Positions 18,021-26,628 of a DNA stretch of 64,000 bases are shown here, in pieces; positions within the stretch are counted from its first letter, which is position 1, and each line of letters starts with the position of its first letter. The notes beneath the pieces were generated by a model. It was not told the DNA's origin. It did not search any database and was given only the letters and a program-made list of their open reading frames with translations. Position numbers and translations under genes: made by a program. The stretch covers positions 3,051,001 through 3,115,000 of the forward strand of contig JADJXE010000001.1 of NCBI GenBank assembly GCA_016716005.1, read 5' to 3'. This stretch comes from Acidimicrobiales bacterium (lineage in GTDB: Bacteria; Actinomycetota; Acidimicrobiia; Acidimicrobiales; JADJXE01).

Positions 18021-18953
18021 ATGACGCTCGCCGCCGACGCCGGTGTGGTCGACACCTCGGCCGACGCGCCGGCCGTTCGAAAGGCACCAGCCGCCCGTCG
18101 TCGCCCACGGACCGCGTGGGTGGCGGCGGCCGTGCTGGTGCCCTTCGGGCTCTACCTGGCGCTGTTCCTCCTGTGGCCCACGGCCATCGTGCTCACCCGG
18201 GCCTTCACGCCCGGTGGGGAGCTGTCGATGGCGGCCATGACCCGGGCCGTGAGCGGCACGTACCGCAGCTCGTTCCTGTTGAGCCTGCGCCTGTCGTTCC
18301 TGTCGTCGCTCATCGGCGGGGTCATCGGCGTGGCTGCCGCGCTCGCCCTGCGCGGGGTCTCCCGCCCGCGGTGGTTCCGCTCGAGCATCGACGGGTGGGC
18401 CGCCGTGGCGTCGCAGCTCGGTGGCATCCCCCTCGCGTTCGCGTTCATCGCCACGCTGGGATCGCAGGGCCTCGTCACGAGGGTCCTCGCCGAGCTGGGC
18501 TGGGACCTGCGAGCCAGCGGCTTCAACATCTCGGAGTTCTCCGGCTGGGTCGTCGTCTACCTGTACTTCCAGATCCCCCTGATGCTCCTCGTGATGATGC
18601 CCGCCGTGGAGGGGCTGAAGCGCACGTGGGAGGAGGCGGCCGAGTCGATCGGTGCCAGCCGCTTCCGCTACTGGCGGCACGTGGGCCTGCCGGTGCTCAC
18701 GCCGTCGCTGCTGGCCGGCTTCGTGCTGCTGTTCGTGAACGCCTTCGCGGCGTACGCCACGGCCTACGCCCTGAGCAACGGCGCCGGCCAGCTCGTGCCG
18801 TTGCAGATCCGGTTCGTCCTGCAGGGCAACGTGATCAGCGGCGAGCAGGACCTGGGGTACGCGCTCGTGGCCTGGACAGTGCTGCTGCTCATCGCCGCTT
18901 TGGCCGCGATCTCGGTGCTGCAGCGCCGGGTGACGAGGTGGAGTCCCCGATGA
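18021..18953 (+). CDS. ABC transporter permease 1 (binding-protein-dependent)
   Basis: A 310-aa inner-membrane permease with about six helices, the first at about 33-55. The coupling-helix (EAA) motif is EEAAESIGASRFRYWRHVGLP, which docks with the ATPase. The start ATG lies 4 bases after the stop of the binding-protein gene. The fold is that of the PotB/ThiP-like permeases that work as heterodimers, and permease 2 follows with an ATGA overlap. Confidence 0.9.
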   Translation: MTLAADAGVVDTSADAPAVRKAPAARRRPRTAWVAAAVLVPFGLYLALFLLWPTAIVLTRAFTPGGELSMAAMTRAVSGTYRSSFLLSLRLSFLSSLIGGVIGVAAALALRGVSRPRWFRSSIDGWAAVASQLGGIPLAFAFIATLGSQGLVTRVLAELGWDLRASGFNISEFSGWVVVYLYFQIPLMLLVMMPAVEGLKRTWEEAAESIGASRFRYWRHVGLPVLTPSLLAGFVLLFVNAFAAYATAYALSNGAGQLVPLQIRFVLQGNVISGEQDLGYALVAWTVLLLIAALAAISVLQRRVTRWSPR

Positions 18954-19882
18954 GCATCCCCGGTCCCGCCGGCACGGCCACGGTCGCGGCCGAGACCGGC
19001 GGCGAGGTGACCAGCCCGCCTCCTGCGCCTGCGCCCGATCTGCGCCGTCAGCGGTCGCGTCGTGCCGGCGGTCGCCAGCGCCTCGGCCTGGGCCGGCTGG
19101 TCTTCCTGGCGCTGCTCGGCATCTACTTCTTCGTGCCGTTGCTGGCCATGGCCCGGTTCTCGCTGCAGCGGATCCCGGTGGTGTCGCTCACCGGGGGCAA
19201 CCTGCTCGAGGGGTGGTCGCTGCAGTCGCTCGTCGACGTGATGACCGACCCGAAGACGATCGAGGTGGCCCAGCGCAGCCTGCTCCTCGCGGCGGGTGCG
19301 ATCGTGCTCACCCTGGTGCTGCTGGTCCCGGTGGCCACGTACGTGGAGGTGATGGCGCCCAGGCTGCGGCCCGTGGTGCTCGTGATGACGCTCGCCCCGT
19401 GGGTGGTGCCGCCCATCGCCCTGGTGGTCGGCGTCGCCGGCACGTTCCGTACGGCGGCGCCGTGGTTCCTCGCCTCGGTCTACAGCCTGGTGCCCTTCTA
19501 CGCGCTGTGGGCCCTGCCGTTCAGCTACCGGGCGATCGACGCCGGGTTGCGCGCGCTCGACGTGCGCACGCTCTACGAGGCCACGCAGAGCATCGGCGCA
19601 CCGGGCCACGCCTTCTTCTTCAGGGTGGTGCTGCCCAACCTGTCGTCGTCCATCCTCGTCGTGGCCGCCCTCACCGGCGCCACGGTGCTCGGGGAGTTCG
19701 CCTTCGCATCCCTCCTGCTGAAGGAGACGCTGCCCACGTACCTCGTGGTGATCCAGGGCAGCAACCCTCGGGCCGGCCTGGCGCTCGCCCTCGTGGTGCT
19801 GGTGCTGACCGCGGCCATCATCGGCTTCGCCGTGAGCCTCCTGCGCCGGCGGGGCATCACGTTCACTGCGGCAGGGATCTGA
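18950..19882 (+). CDS. ABC transporter permease 2
   Basis: A 310-aa permease with a Pro/Arg-rich N-terminal tail of about 45 residues, then six predicted helices. The coupling motif is YEATQSIGAPGHAFFFRVVLP. It resembles the PotC-type half of a heterodimeric permease. The start overlaps the stop of permease 1 (ATGA). Its stop lies inside the first copy of a 25-bp tandem duplication that separates it from the ATPase gene. Confidence 0.9.
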   Translation: MSIPGPAGTATVAAETGGEVTSPPPAPAPDLRRQRSRRAGGRQRLGLGRLVFLALLGIYFFVPLLAMARFSLQRIPVVSLTGGNLLEGWSLQSLVDVMTDPKTIEVAQRSLLLAAGAIVLTLVLLVPVATYVEVMAPRLRPVVLVMTLAPWVVPPIALVVGVAGTFRTAAPWFLASVYSLVPFYALWALPFSYRAIDAGLRALDVRTLYEATQSIGAPGHAFFFRVVLPNLSSSILVVAALTGATVLGEFAFASLLLKETLPTYLVVIQGSNPRAGLALALVVLVLTAAIIGFAVSLLRRRGITFTAAGI

Positions 19883-19920
19883 CGTGACCGACGTGGCAGG
19901 GATCTGACATGAGCGACGTG
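19871..19920 (+). repeat. 25-bp tandem duplication at the permease/ATPase junction
   Basis: Two adjacent 25-base copies (19871-19895 and 19896-19920) differ at two positions. Copy 1 holds the permease stop. Copy 2 repeats that stop and holds the true ATPase start. Copy 1 also leaves a ghost 7-codon reading frame (GTG at 19884, VTDVAGI). Confidence 0.85.
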
Positions 19921-20961
19921 GTGTTCGACGGGATCTCCAAGCGCTTCGGGTCCACTCTGGCGCTCGACGCGCTGCACCTCACCGTGCACGCTGGTGAGCT
20001 GTTGTGCCTGCTCGGGCCGAGTGGATGCGGCAAGACCACCGCCCTGCGGATCCTGGCCGGCTTCGAGGTGCCCGACACCGGCGACGTGCGGGTGGGAGGA
20101 CGGTCGGTGCTCGGTGTCGACGCCCGGCACCGGGGCTTCGGCATGGTCTTCCAGTCCTACAGCCTGTTCCCCAACATGACCGCGGCCCGCAACATCGGCT
20201 TCGCCCTGCAGATGAAGGGCGTGAAGGGCGCCAGGCAGAAGCAGCGCGTCGACGAGCTCCTGGCCATGACGGGCCTGTCGGTCCACGCCGACAAGTACCC
20301 GCACCAGCTCTCCGGTGGCCAGCAGCAGCGGGTGGCGCTGGCGCGCGCGCTGGCCACCGAGCCACCGGTGCTGCTGCTCGACGAGCCGCTGTCGGCGCTC
20401 GACGCAGCGGTGCGCGATCAGCTCCGCGGCGAGATCCGCCGGCTGCAGCGGGAGCTGGGCATCACCACGCTGTTCGTCACGCACGACCAGCACGAGGCCA
20501 TGGCCATCGCCGACCGGATCGGGGTGATGAACGCCGGTGCGCTCGCCCAGGTGAGCCCACCGGCCGAGGTCTACTCCAACCCGGTCGACTCGTTCGTGTC
20601 GACGTTCCTCGGCACCTCCAACCTGCTCCCCGTGGTGCCCGGCGCGCACGGCGAGGCCACGGTGCTCGGCCGCCCGCTCGACAACGGCCACCGCGACGCG
20701 GCCCGGGTGCACGTGCGGCCCGAGCACATACGGATCGTGCGGCTCGGCGACGACGAGGGTGACGACGAGGGCGACGCCCACCACGGGCACCCGGCGGTCG
20801 TCACGGCCCTGTCGTTCCGGGGGCCGCTCACGCGTGCGGACTGCGTGATAGGCGACCTGAAGGTGGCGGTCGACCTGCCGTCGCGCGAGGCGTCGGGTCT
20901 CGTCGAGGGCGACGAGGTGCGCCTCGTGCTCGACGGACCGGTCACGCCGTCCACGGTGTGA
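19909..20961 (+). CDS. ABC transporter ATPase
   Basis: A 350-aa ATPase of the polyamine/iron/phosphonate importer group. It has Walker A GPSGCGKTT (about residues 38-46), a Q-loop with MVFQSYSLFPNMT, the signature LSGGQQQRVALARAL, Walker B LLLDEPLSALD and the switch His in TLFVTHDQHEA. The C-terminal 110 residues form a TOBE-like domain, with an Asp-rich insert encoded by short GACGAGGGT repeats near 20751-20775. The start ATG lies in the second copy of the tandem duplication. Confidence 0.92.
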   Translation: MSDVVFDGISKRFGSTLALDALHLTVHAGELLCLLGPSGCGKTTALRILAGFEVPDTGDVRVGGRSVLGVDARHRGFGMVFQSYSLFPNMTAARNIGFALQMKGVKGARQKQRVDELLAMTGLSVHADKYPHQLSGGQQQRVALARALATEPPVLLLDEPLSALDAAVRDQLRGEIRRLQRELGITTLFVTHDQHEAMAIADRIGVMNAGALAQVSPPAEVYSNPVDSFVSTFLGTSNLLPVVPGAHGEATVLGRPLDNGHRDAARVHVRPEHIRIVRLGDDEGDDEGDAHHGHPAVVTALSFRGPLTRADCVIGDLKVAVDLPSREASGLVEGDEVRLVLDGPVTPSTV

Positions 20962-20977
20962 TGGCCGCGGGGATCCG

Positions 20978-22543
20978 GTGACCACGCTGGCCACCCACCT
21001 GGAGGGCATCGGCTCGGGCGGCGTGGGCCCGGGCGGGTGGCTCGATCTGGCCGGGTGCGGTGGGTCGCCCCACGCCGGGGTGTCGCCGTCACCGCACGAG
21101 GTGATCGCCGTGCTGGCGCACCTGTCCGACCTGCACGTGTGCGACGCCGAGTCGCCGGCGCGCCAGGAGTACCTCGACCACCACGCCCACCAAGGCGCGC
21201 CCTTCCAGCGGATGCTCGGCGACGTGGGCACGTACCGGCCCCAGGAGATCTTCACGGTGCCCGTGGCCGTGGCCATGGTGGAGGCGGTGAACCGCCTGCG
21301 GGTCGGCCCCGTCACCGGCGAGCCGATCGATGCCACGGTGCTCACCGGCGACCTGGTCGACAACGCGCAGGCCAACGAGCTCGACTGGTACCTGGCCGTG
21401 GTGGGCGGGGGCGTGGTGCGCCCCGCGAGCGGCGACCCCGATCACAGCGGGTGGGTGGGCGCGCCGGACGCCCCGTGGAGCGAGCACTACTGGCACCCGG
21501 AGGGCCACCGCAGCGGAGCCCTGGACCGGTGGGTGGCGGTCCACGGGTTCCCCACCGCGGACGGCGTCGTGCACCACGCGCGGGCCGAGGTGCGGTCGCC
21601 CGGTCTGCAGACGCCGGCATTCGGCGTGCACGGCAACCACGACGCGCTGCTGCAGGGCACGGTCGCCCCCGACGACTCCCTGCGGGCCCTGGCCGTGGGG
21701 CCGGTGCGCTACACCGACCTCGCCCCCGGGCAGTCGCCGTTGGTGGTGCTGGAGGCTGTGCCGCGCACGGGTCCGGCCCGCTACACCTACACCCCTGCGT
21801 CGCCGGCGTGCTCCGTGGCGCCCGACCGTCGGCGACGGCTGCTGGCACCGGGCGAGGTCGCCGCCCGGGGAGCGCTGCACGCCGGCCCGGACCACGAGCC
21901 CGGCCCGGGCAACGCCTACACCGCTCCGCTCACCGCCGCAGTGCGGCTCGTGGCGCTGGACACGGTGAACCCCCACGGGGGCTGGGAGGGCTCGATCGAC
22001 CGGAGCCAGCTCGAGTGGCTGCGCGCCGTGCTCGCCCGTTGCGCCGAGCAGTACCTCGTCGTGGCGTCGCACCACCCATCGTGGTGCCTCGTGAACGGCT
22101 GGCGACCCCCTGGGGCGGACGACCGGGTCCTGGCCGACGAGGTGGTTGGCGTGCTCACCGCCGAACCGAGGGTGCTCGTGTGGCTGGCGGGGCACGTCCA
22201 CCACCACGCCGTGGTGCAGCACGATCGACCGGGGGGAGGGGTGCTGGTGGAGATCACGTCGGCGTCGCTGATCGACTGGCCCCAGCAGGCCCGGGTGCTC
22301 GAGCTCGTGCGCGAGCGCGGCGGCACGGTGGCGCTGGTGAGCACGGCCGTGGACCACGCTGCGCCGCCCCGCCCGGCCGCAGCGGAGCCGGGTGACCCGC
22401 TGCACCTGGCCGCGCTGTCGCGCGTGCTGGCCCGCAACGCCCCGCTCGTGCGCGACTCGATAACCCGAGCCGAGACCGGCGGGCGCCCCACGTGGTGCCT
22501 CCCCCACAACGTGGTGCTCCGCGTGGCCGATCCGGCAGTGTGA
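20978..22543 (+). CDS. Metallophosphoesterase (actinobacterial long-insert type)
   Basis: A 521-aa calcineurin-like phosphoesterase. The metal-binding motifs are spread out by long inserts: D51-x-H53 (LSDLHV), GDLVDN, GNHD, SHHP and GHVHHH. This spacing fits the actinobacterial group modelled as TIGR03767. There is no Sec signal or clear Tat motif at the N-terminus, so it is probably cytoplasmic. It starts (GTG) 16 bases after the ATPase stop and ends the transporter operon. It may therefore hydrolyse the imported compound, a phosphoester being the natural guess. Its substrate is not known. Confidence 0.85.
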   Translation: MTTLATHLEGIGSGGVGPGGWLDLAGCGGSPHAGVSPSPHEVIAVLAHLSDLHVCDAESPARQEYLDHHAHQGAPFQRMLGDVGTYRPQEIFTVPVAVAMVEAVNRLRVGPVTGEPIDATVLTGDLVDNAQANELDWYLAVVGGGVVRPASGDPDHSGWVGAPDAPWSEHYWHPEGHRSGALDRWVAVHGFPTADGVVHHARAEVRSPGLQTPAFGVHGNHDALLQGTVAPDDSLRALAVGPVRYTDLAPGQSPLVVLEAVPRTGPARYTYTPASPACSVAPDRRRRLLAPGEVAARGALHAGPDHEPGPGNAYTAPLTAAVRLVALDTVNPHGGWEGSIDRSQLEWLRAVLARCAEQYLVVASHHPSWCLVNGWRPPGADDRVLADEVVGVLTAEPRVLVWLAGHVHHHAVVQHDRPGGGVLVEITSASLIDWPQQARVLELVRERGGTVALVSTAVDHAAPPRPAAAEPGDPLHLAALSRVLARNAPLVRDSITRAETGGRPTWCLPHNVVLRVADPAV

Positions 22544-22575
22544 CCGACCCCTGACCGGTCGCGGGCGGCTCCCAC

Positions 22576-22581
22576 TAGCCT
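22576..22581 (+). promoter_or_regulatory. -10 element, leaderless transcript of the reductase gene
   Basis: TAGCCT is followed by 6 bases and the GTG start. It is the left edge of the sequence duplicated at 15696. Confidence 0.5.
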
Positions 22582-22587
22582 GCCCCC

Positions 22588-23949
22588 GTGGCCGTGCGGT
22601 TCGTGATCATCGGGGGAGGGCCGGCCGGCAACACGGCCGCCACCCACGCCGCCCGCCTGGGCGCCGAGGTCACCCTCGTCGAGCGCGACGTCGTCGGCGG
22701 GGCCGCCCACCTGTGGGACTGCATCCCGTCGAAGGCGATGATCGCCACCGGCGGCGCCCGCCTGGCCCTCGAGCGATCCGTCCGCATGGGGCTCACGCCG
22801 GTCGACGCCCGCCTCGACCTCGAGGCCCTGCGCGAGCGCATCGTCGCCATCGAGAACCACCTGCAGCGCAACGTGGTCGGCCTGCTGGCCAGCCAGGGGG
22901 TGCGCCTCCTCCAGGGGTTCGGCCGCCTGCAGGGCCCCCACGAGGTGGTGGTGCAGACCGCCAACGGCGTCGAGGAGATCGAGGCCGACGCCGTGCTGGT
23001 GTGCACCGGCAGCCGCCCGCGTCTGCCGGCGTGGGCGCCCGTCGACGGCCGCCGGGTGCTGTCGACCCGCCAGGCCTACCCGCCGCCCGAGATCCCCGAG
23101 CACCTCGTGGTGATCGGGTCGGGCGTCACCGGCGTGGAGTTCGTGCACATGTTCTCCTCGTTCGGGTCCGCGGTGACCCTGATCGTCAGCCGCCAGCAGG
23201 TGCTGCCGAGCAAGGACCCCGAGGTGGCCGCCGCCCTCGAGGAGGACTTCCTCCGCCGGGGGGTGAAGCTGCTCAAGGGCGCCCGGGCCGAGGCGCTCGA
23301 GGTGGACGCCGACGGGGTCACCGTGGTGTGCGACGACGGGCGCCGACCCCGCGGTTCCCACGCCCTGCTGGCCATCGGCTCGATCCCCAACTCGGAGGGG
23401 CTCGGCCTCGACGCCGCCGGCGTGCACGTCGACGCCGGGGGGTACGTGCCGGTCAACCACCACTGCGTCACCAACGTGCCCCACATCTACGCGGCCGGCG
23501 ACCTGTCGGGCCGGCTGCCGCTGTCGTCGGTGGCGTCGATGCAGGGCCGCAAGGTGGCCGAGCACGTCATGGGCCTGCACACCCGCGAGCACCGCCACCT
23601 CGACTACGACAAGGCGGCCTCGGCCATCTTCACCGAGCCCGAGATCGCCGACGTGGGCCTGGCCGAGGCCGACGCCTTCGCCGAGGGCCGCAAGATCCGC
23701 GTGACCAAGGTGCCGTTCTCGGCGTCGGCCAAGGCGCTGATCGAGGGCGACCCGCGGGGGTTCGTGAAGATCCTGTCCGACCCGGCCACCGGCGTGGTGC
23801 TGGGCGGTTCGATCGTGGGCCGCCACGCGGCCGAGCTGATCTCGGTGATCGCCCTGGCCGTCACCGCCGGTCTGAAGGTCACCGACATCGTCGAATCGCT
23901 CCTCGTCCACCCGGCCCTGGCCGAGGCGCTGGCCGACGCAGCCGAGTGA
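22588..23949 (+). CDS. LpdA-like NAD(P)H:quinone/flavoprotein disulfide-family reductase
   Basis: A 453-aa FAD protein of the lipoamide dehydrogenase family. The FAD-binding GGGPAG motif is near residue 8, the NAD(P)-binding VIGSGVTGVEF in the middle and the FAD-contact AAGDLSGRLPLSSVA later. The redox site reads GGAAHLWDCIPSK: the first of the two cysteines is replaced, so it cannot form the usual disulfide. Mycobacterial LpdA, a quinone reductase, is similarly altered, and quinone reduction is therefore the favoured role. It is co-translated with the RDD gene (GTGA overlap). A truncated copy of its 5' end lies at 15.7 kb. Confidence 0.88.
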   Translation: MAVRFVIIGGGPAGNTAATHAARLGAEVTLVERDVVGGAAHLWDCIPSKAMIATGGARLALERSVRMGLTPVDARLDLEALRERIVAIENHLQRNVVGLLASQGVRLLQGFGRLQGPHEVVVQTANGVEEIEADAVLVCTGSRPRLPAWAPVDGRRVLSTRQAYPPPEIPEHLVVIGSGVTGVEFVHMFSSFGSAVTLIVSRQQVLPSKDPEVAAALEEDFLRRGVKLLKGARAEALEVDADGVTVVCDDGRRPRGSHALLAIGSIPNSEGLGLDAAGVHVDAGGYVPVNHHCVTNVPHIYAAGDLSGRLPLSSVASMQGRKVAEHVMGLHTREHRHLDYDKAASAIFTEPEIADVGLAEADAFAEGRKIRVTKVPFSASAKALIEGDPRGFVKILSDPATGVVLGGSIVGRHAAELISVIALAVTAGLKVTDIVESLLVHPALAEALADAAE

Positions 23950-24434
23950 GCGACGACCCCTCAATCGTCCCGCACGGGCGGGAGTCGTTCCCGGCCTCGG
24001 GGCCGAACTCGCTGGCCAGCCCGTGGAGGCGGATCGCCGGGCGCCTCATCGACAGCCTCATCCTGGCGGTGGTGGTGGTGCCGTTCGCCGTCCCGTTCGT
24101 CGACACCACCGACCCGTCGTTCACGTTCCCCACGTGGTTCGTGGTGCTGCTCATCGGGGTGAGCGGGGTCTACGAGGTCGCGTTCTTCGCCCTGCGGGGC
24201 CAGACGCTGGCGATGATGATGCTGAAGGTGAGGGCGGCCCGCTTCGACGACGGGCACCGCCCCACGTGGGGCCAGTCGGCCATCCGCTGGCTGCTCCCCA
24301 GCGCCATCGCCGCGGTGCCGGTGGCGTTCGTCAGCATCCTGTCGCTGCTCGTCTACGCCCGGATGTTCTGGGACCCGCTGCGCCAGGGCTGGCAGGACAA
24401 GGCGGCCGGCATGGTCATCGTGCGCACCGCCTGA
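23946..24434 (+). CDS. RDD-family membrane protein
   Basis: A 162-aa protein. The RDD signature appears as RRIAGRLIDSLIL near residue 28, followed by three predicted helices and the family's FALRGQTLAMMMLKVR loop and C-terminal WQDKAAGMVIVR. RDD proteins are small membrane proteins, some implicated in ion transport; the role here is unknown. GTG overlaps the reductase stop. It converges on the next gene with 11 bases between. Confidence 0.85.
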   Translation: MSDDPSIVPHGRESFPASGPNSLASPWRRIAGRLIDSLILAVVVVPFAVPFVDTTDPSFTFPTWFVVLLIGVSGVYEVAFFALRGQTLAMMMLKVRAARFDDGHRPTWGQSAIRWLLPSAIAAVPVAFVSILSLLVYARMFWDPLRQGWQDKAAGMVIVRTA

Positions 24435-24445
24435 CCCGCCGGCCG

Positions 24446-25519
24446 TCAGCCCGCCGTGGTCGTCGGGGGGGCGGCCGTGGTGGTGGTGGTGGTGGTCTCG
24501 GTGCCGGGCGGGTCGGTGCGGGGTCCGGCGTCACCCGTCGGGTTCCACGTGCCGTAGCGGGCGTCGACCTGCACGTCGGCGCCGGTGAGGGCGCCGTCGA
24601 CGAACTCGCCGAAGGCCTGCTCGGACGAGGCCAGGATCGTGGGCAGGAGCTCGTCGCCGAGGTCGTCGAGGGAGCGGGTCTTGTGCTCGTCGACGACGAT
24701 CAGGTGGTAGCCGAACTGGCTCTGCACCGGGCCGACCACCTCGCCGGGGGTGGCGGCGAAGGCGGCGTCCTCGAACTCGGGCACGAGCCGGCCCCGGCCC
24801 ACGCAGCCGAGGTCGCCGCCCTGCTCGGCCGAGCCGGTGTCGATCGAGCGGGCCGCCGCCACCTCGGCGAAGTCGGCGCCGTTCTGCAGCTCCAGCAGCG
24901 CGGCCTGGGCCTCGCCCTCGCTCTCCACGAGGATGTGGCGCGCGCAGACCTCGTCGAACTGGTCGGGGTTCGCCTCGTACCAGGCCTGCAGGCTGGCGTC
25001 GTCGACGGCGTCGAGGTCGACGAACGAGAGCTGCAGCGCCAGGGCCGTCGCTCCCCAGTCGACCAGCTGCTGCTGGTAGCTCTCGGGGAAGGCGTCGAAC
25101 ACGTCCTGGCCGCCGACGCCCGTGATCACGTCGTCCCGGGAGGCCGCCACCACGCTGTCGCTGGGCTCGATGCCCTGGGCCTCGACCTCCGCCGCGACCA
25201 GCGCGAGCAGGATCTGGCGGTCGAGGACCTGGGTGACGAAGGCCGGGTCGAGCTCGCCCTGGTCGTCGGTGACGGTGATGCCGGAGCTCTCCAGGCTCTG
25301 GACGTAGGCGTCGTTGCCGACGATGGCGTCGAGCTCGTCCTGCAGCTGGGCCGCGCTGATCTCGGTGCCGTTGACCGTGGCCGCGGTGCCCTCGGCCGCC
25401 TGGCCCGAGGTGGTGGGGCTGGAGCCGCCGTCGTCATCGCCCCCGCAGGCCACGAGGGTGACGGCGAGCAGGGCGGCGACGGCCAGGGCGAGCAGGCGGA
25501 TGCGGCGGGTGGGGGGCAT
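24446..25519 (-). CDS. Parvulin-type peptidyl-prolyl isomerase lipoprotein (PrsA/SurA-like)
   Basis: A 357-aa lipoprotein with lipobox LVAC (Cys 25). A chaperone-like N-domain (about 45-180) is followed by a parvulin domain (about 193-280) with ARHILVESEGEAQ, the GGDLGCVGRGRLVPEFEDAAF block and the GYHLIVV end. The C-terminal tail is Thr-rich, encoded by a GTG-triplet microsatellite near 24478-24496. It would fold or proofread secreted proteins at the outer face of the membrane. The downstream order of lipoprotein genes on this strand does not form a tight operon. Confidence 0.88.
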   Translation of the reverse strand: MPPTRRIRLLALAVAALLAVTLVACGGDDDGGSSPTTSGQAAEGTAATVNGTEISAAQLQDELDAIVGNDAYVQSLESSGITVTDDQGELDPAFVTQVLDRQILLALVAAEVEAQGIEPSDSVVAASRDDVITGVGGQDVFDAFPESYQQQLVDWGATALALQLSFVDLDAVDDASLQAWYEANPDQFDEVCARHILVESEGEAQAALLELQNGADFAEVAAARSIDTGSAEQGGDLGCVGRGRLVPEFEDAAFAATPGEVVGPVQSQFGYHLIVVDEHKTRSLDDLGDELLPTILASSEQAFGEFVDGALTGADVQVDARYGTWNPTGDAGPRTDPPGTETTTTTTTAAPPTTTAG

Positions 25520-25525
25520 CCGACC

Positions 25526-25531
25526 AGGCTG
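25526..25531 (-). promoter_or_regulatory. -10-like element of the isomerase gene
   Basis: CAGCCT on the minus strand is 6 bases before the ATG at 25519. It deviates from TAnnnT at the first base. Confidence 0.35.
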
Positions 25532-25550
25532 GCACAGGCGCCCGGCCCGG

Positions 25551-26552
25551 TCAGGTCGCCCGGCCGTGGGCGGCGAGGAACGCCCATGCCGCCTCGGTGG
25601 CGTCGAGGGCCTGGGTGGGCTCTCCCTGCAGGGGTGACAGCCGGCGGTCCGGGTCGCTGCCCGGCCAGGGGTGGTCGGCCCCGGCGATCACCGTGAGCTG
25701 GGTGGCGGTGCCGCCCGCGCAGGGTGCCCAGGTGGTGGTCGTGAGGGCGCCGGCGGCGGCCGGCGGGCCCGGGGCGGGGCAGCCCTGGGCCGCGGTCCAG
25801 CGGCGGAGGGTCTCGGCCATCGAGGTGAAGTCGATGCCGGCGACCGACCGCTCGCCCCGGCCGCCGCCGATCGGGTGGTTGCGGTCGGCGTCGCCGTGCA
25901 GCACCAGGGCCGACACCCCGCGGGGCTCCACGCCCGGGGCGGGGGTGCAGGCCGCGACCTCCATCGATCCGGCCACCGGGACGATGGCGGCCACCAGGTC
26001 GGGCCGTTCACAGGCCGTGCGGAAGCTCAGGATCGCCCCGTTGGAGTGGCCCACCAGGAACACGCGACCGGGATCCACCGGCAGGCGCGCGGTGAGGTCG
26101 TCGACGAGGCCGGCCACGAAGCCCACGTCGTCCACCTGGTCGCGCACGGCCGGGCCGCAGCAGCGTCCCCCGTTCCACGTGCGGATGGGCCGGGGGTAGG
26201 CGGCCGAGGTGAGGGCCAGGCCGTCGGGGTAGGCGACGACGAAGCCCTCGCGGTCGGCGACGGCGTCGAAGCCGCTGGTCTGCTCCAGCTGGGCGCCCGA
26301 GCCGAACCCGCCGTGCAGGGCGACCACCAGGGCGGTGGGGCCGGTGGTGCCGTCGGCCACCTGCGGGGGGACGTGCAGCACGTACGTGCGCCCGACGCCG
26401 TCGTGCACCAGCGTCCCCGTGCTGTTGCCCGCGGCCACCGCCGGGCGGGGCGTCGTGGCGGTGGTGGTCGTGGCGGTGGTGGTCGTGGTCTCGTCGCAGG
26501 CGGTGCCGGCCAGCACGGCCAGGGCGACGAGCGCAGGGACGAGGATCCGCAC
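25551..26552 (-). CDS. Secreted polyhydroxybutyrate-depolymerase/feruloyl-esterase-like lipoprotein (LpqC type)
   Basis: A 333-aa alpha/beta hydrolase. The lipobox LAGTAC places Cys at 19 and is followed by a Thr-rich tether. The domain shows the oxyanion loop LHGGFGSG (about 80-86), nucleophile elbow GHSNGA with Ser 170, acid HGDADRNHP (about 217-225) and catalytic His in GADHPWPG near residue 300. Two adjacent Cys (GRCCGP) match the esterase D/PhaZ-like group. It would hydrolyse an ester outside the cell; the substrate is unspecified. A GTG start is preceded by CAGACT at 6 bases. Confidence 0.85.
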   Translation of the reverse strand: MRILVPALVALAVLAGTACDETTTTTATTTTATTPRPAVAAGNSTGTLVHDGVGRTYVLHVPPQVADGTTGPTALVVALHGGFGSGAQLEQTSGFDAVADREGFVVAYPDGLALTSAAYPRPIRTWNGGRCCGPAVRDQVDDVGFVAGLVDDLTARLPVDPGRVFLVGHSNGAILSFRTACERPDLVAAIVPVAGSMEVAACTPAPGVEPRGVSALVLHGDADRNHPIGGGRGERSVAGIDFTSMAETLRRWTAAQGCPAPGPPAAAGALTTTTWAPCAGGTATQLTVIAGADHPWPGSDPDRRLSPLQGEPTQALDATEAAWAFLAAHGRAT

Positions 26553-26558
26553 GCCCCG

Positions 26559-26564
26559 AGTCTG
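26559..26564 (-). promoter_or_regulatory. -10-like element of the esterase gene
   Basis: CAGACT on the minus strand lies 6 bases before the GTG at 26552, consistent with a leaderless transcript. Confidence 0.35.
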
Positions 26565-26628
26565 CCCCCTGGCGGCTGAGGCGCCGCTGAGGAGTGCTCC
26601 CGTCCGAGCCTGCCGGGGTCCGGGCCCC

